Assembly (NCBI GenBank): GCA_028825055.1 | Contig: JAPKAW010000098.1 | Span: 1 to 6,794, forward strand | Origin: Flavobacteriales bacterium | Lineage (GTDB): Bacteria; Bacteroidota; Bacteroidia; Flavobacteriales_D; Sanyastnellaceae | DNA length: 6,794 nt | Direction: 5' to 3' | Shown: one piece after another, positions 4,795 through 6,794 of the stretch | Layout: every line of letters begins with the position of its first letter | Numbering within the stretch: the first letter of the stretch is position 1 | Position numbers and translations under genes: made by a program | The notes under the pieces: generated by a model | What the model saw: only the letters and a program-made list of their open reading frames with translations | What the model was told of the DNA's origin: nothing | Database searches by the model: none

Positions 4795-6794
4795 TTATCT
4801 GTTCACTTTTTTCAAGGTCATCCATATCGTCTGACCATCATCTAAAATCACCTCTTCCTTTGAGTCCACCTCACTCCAGTGAATCTCATCGGCCAACGTC
4901 TCGGCCCGAATATAATCCATATTCAATGCAATCGCTTTTTGGATGGTGTTTTCCGCTTTCAGCTGCACGACGATACGGTCCGTTACTTCCAATCCCGAAT
5001 CCTTCCGCATGTTTTGGATGCGATTGATCAATTCGCGCGCGATTCCTTCAGAACGCAACGATTCGTCCAGAACGATGTCCAACGCTACAGTCACACCTGA
5101 AGCACTTGCGACCAACCATCCTGGAATATCCTCCGTTGAAATTTCGACATCCGTCAACAGCACCTTCGCTGTTCCTAAGCCATCTGCTGGCTCCACTTCA
5201 ATGCTTCCAATCGACTCCAAACGCTCAATTCCATCCGCATCAAGCGCTGAAACCGCCGCTGCCAATGACTTCATCCGCTTCCCAAATCGAGGGCCCAAGC
5301 TTTTGAAATCTGGTTTAATTCGCTTGATAATCGTGACATCCGAGTCGTCTCCATCCCGTAAAATCTGCAATTCCTTGACATTGACTTCGCTCAAAATCAA
5401 CGATTCAACAGCTTTCAATCTGCGTGCCATTTCATCGTTCAAAACAGGAACCAATATCCTACGTAAAGGCTGACGTACACGCAGTTTCTCACGTTTTCGA
5501 AGCGATAAAACTTGTGAGGAGAGTTGCTGAGCCAACGCCATTCGCGCTTCCAACTCTAGGTCAATCCACGCCTCTTGCACCTCGGGGAATGAGGTCAAGT
5601 GAACCGATTCCGTTTCCGCGGGATTGATTAATCCTGCATTAAGATCCCGAAATAGACGATCCAGGTAGAACGGAGCGATGGGAGACCCCAGAATTGAGAT
5701 CGTCCTCAAGCACTCTAACAATGTCTGATACGCACTTATCTTATCAGCTGTCAGGTCCCCTTTCCAAAATCTCCGACGTGACAACCGCACATGCCAGTTG
5801 GACAATTCGTCAATTGTAAAAGATTGTATGGCTCGTGCCGCTTTTGTTGGCTCGAGGTCCTGATAGGATTGGTCGACCTCTGCAATTAAAGAATGCAAAC
5901 GAGAAAGAACCCACCGATCAATTTCCGGACGCTCCTCGTAAGCAATTGGCTCCTCAGATCCATTGTATCCATCGATGTTGGCATACAGCACCAAGAAATT
6001 GTAGGTGTTGTGCAACGTTCCGAAGAACTTTCGCTGAACTTCAGCAATGCCGTTTTCGTCAAATTTCAAGTTGTCCCAAGGCTGCGCGTTGGAAATCATG
6101 TACCAACGAGTCGCATCCGCTCCGTATTTCTCCAAGGTGACAAATGGATCAACTCCGTTGCCCAACCGCTTGGACATCTTCAGTCCCTTTTTATCCAACA
6201 CCAGTCCATTGCTCACAACGCTCTTATAAGCCACTGAATCAAACACCATGGTAGCAATGGCATGCAGGGTATAAAACCAGCCGCGCGTTTGGTCAACGCC
6301 CTCTGCAATAAAGTCAGCCGGGAATGCACTTCCCTGATCAATTTTCTCTTTGTTTTCGAACGGATAGTGCCACTGCGCATACGGCATGGACCCACTGTCA
6401 AACCATACGTCAATCAAATCAGATTCACGGCGCATAGGACGTCCATCTGCACTTTTTAGCACCACCTCATCCACCTTGTGCTTGTGTAAATCGAAGACGT
6501 TGTAATTCGATTTTGAGAAATCGCCGACAACGAATTCAGTCAACGGGTTTCGTTCCATCAAACCAGCAGAAACACTCTCATCACAGCGTGCCTTCAACTC
6601 TTCAATCGAGCCAATACACACCTGTTCCAACCCATCTTCAGTGCTCCATATTGGAATGGGAATCCCCCAAAATCGCGAACGACTCAAATTCCAATCATTC
6701 AAATTTTCCAACCATTTTCCGAACCGACCGGAACCGGTGCTTGCTGGCTTCCAGCGAATGGTTTTATTCAACTCCTGCATCCGCTCTTTCGCAG
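4795..6794 (-). CDS. ileS: isoleucyl-tRNA synthetase (partial, N-terminus beyond right edge)
   Basis: IleRS charges tRNA-Ile with isoleucine. The frame is open from the right edge (first full codon 6792-6790) to the TAA at 4797-4795, giving the C-terminal 665 residues; the HIGH motif and most or all of the CP1 editing domain lie outside. Visible landmarks, numbered from the Met at 6780, are NLSRSRFWGIPIPIW (31-45), the DVWFDSG strand (124-130), EGVDQTRGWFYTLH (160-173) and the signature loop KMSKR (201-205, at 6180-6166). The helical anticodon-binding domain follows (about 290-430, with LSNWHVRLSRRRFW), then a long C-terminal region including SEGIARELINRIQNMRKDSG. No CxxC zinc ribbon is present at the C-terminus, and KMSKR rather than KMSKS is used, both suggesting the eukaryote-like type 2 class. 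The internal Met at 6780 is not the start. It heads the cluster with dksA 7 bases downstream. Confidence 0.97.
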   Translation of the reverse strand, partial: AKERMQELNKTIRWKPASTGSGRFGKWLENLNDWNLSRSRFWGIPIPIWSTEDGLEQVCIGSIEELKARCDESVSAGLMERNPLTEFVVGDFSKSNYNVFDLHKHKVDEVVLKSADGRPMRRESDLIDVWFDSGSMPYAQWHYPFENKEKIDQGSAFPADFIAEGVDQTRGWFYTLHAIATMVFDSVAYKSVVSNGLVLDKKGLKMSKRLGNGVDPFVTLEKYGADATRWYMISNAQPWDNLKFDENGIAEVQRKFFGTLHNTYNFLVLYANIDGYNGSEEPIAYEERPEIDRWVLSRLHSLIAEVDQSYQDLEPTKAARAIQSFTIDELSNWHVRLSRRRFWKGDLTADKISAYQTLLECLRTISILGSPIAPFYLDRLFRDLNAGLINPAETESVHLTSFPEVQEAWIDLELEARMALAQQLSSQVLSLRKREKLRVRQPLRRILVPVLNDEMARRLKAVESLILSEVNVKELQILRDGDDSDVTIIKRIKPDFKSLGPRFGKRMKSLAAAVSALDADGIERLESIGSIEVEPADGLGTAKVLLTDVEISTEDIPGWLVASASGVTVALDIVLDESLRSEGIARELINRIQNMRKDSGLEVTDRIVVQLKAENTIQKAIALNMDYIRAETLADEIHWSEVDSKEEVILDDGQTIWMTLKKVNR

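Noticed and set aside
4943..5473. Plus-strand open frame of 176 codons opposite ileS
   Set aside because: Despite its length it is antisense to the conserved IleRS C-terminus, and its serine/arginine-rich translation shows no domain or start signal.
6778..6780. ATG at 6780 as the true start of ileS
   Set aside because: The frame continues open to the window edge (codons A-K-E-R precede it), and the protein would lack the HIGH motif and nucleotide-binding half.
1..6794. A new defense, mobile or biosynthetic system
   Set aside because: All coding capacity is accounted for by known families with intact motifs; no transposase, integrase, repeat array, toxin-antitoxin pair or unexplained gene is present.

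Overview
The window looks like a stretch of chromosome from a member of the Bacteroidota (Flavobacteriales or a related order). Four things point there: the 646-residue three-domain form of IspG, a gene order ileS-dksA/traR-lspA, a TonB-dependent receptor with an N-terminal carboxypeptidase-like domain, and gene starts without usable Shine-Dalgarno sequences. Base composition is roughly balanced and looks even across the window. I see no mobile element, CRISPR array, tRNA or rRNA, and no gene-free stretch longer than about 100 bases.

Layout. Positions 1-950 (minus) hold the N-terminal 316 residues of a TonB-dependent outer-membrane receptor of the heme/hemoglobin type, running off the left edge. 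Positions 991-1722 (minus) hold recO, 40 bases upstream of the receptor on the same strand. A 96-base divergent gap (1723-1818) separates recO from ispG (1819-3759, plus). ispG converges on lspA (3756-4412, minus), and the two stop codons share one TTAA palindrome. lspA is the last gene of a compact minus-strand cluster: ileS (4795 to beyond the right edge, 5' end missing), dksA/traR-like (4416-4787) and lspA, with gaps of 7 and 3 bases.

Functionally these are mostly housekeeping genes: isoprenoid precursor synthesis by the MEP pathway (IspG), lipoprotein maturation (LspA), isoleucine charging of tRNA (IleRS), a transcription factor of the DksA/TraR family, recombinational repair (RecO) and outer-membrane nutrient uptake (the receptor). 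I find no convincing new multi-gene system. The points most worth a second look are fine-scale: dksA and lspA lie in the same reading frame separated only by TAA-CCA, and lspA has no ATG start; the ispG and lspA stops are fused; the DksA-like protein has lost three of its four zinc cysteines; and IspG carries a visible repeated motif at the start of its first and second domains.
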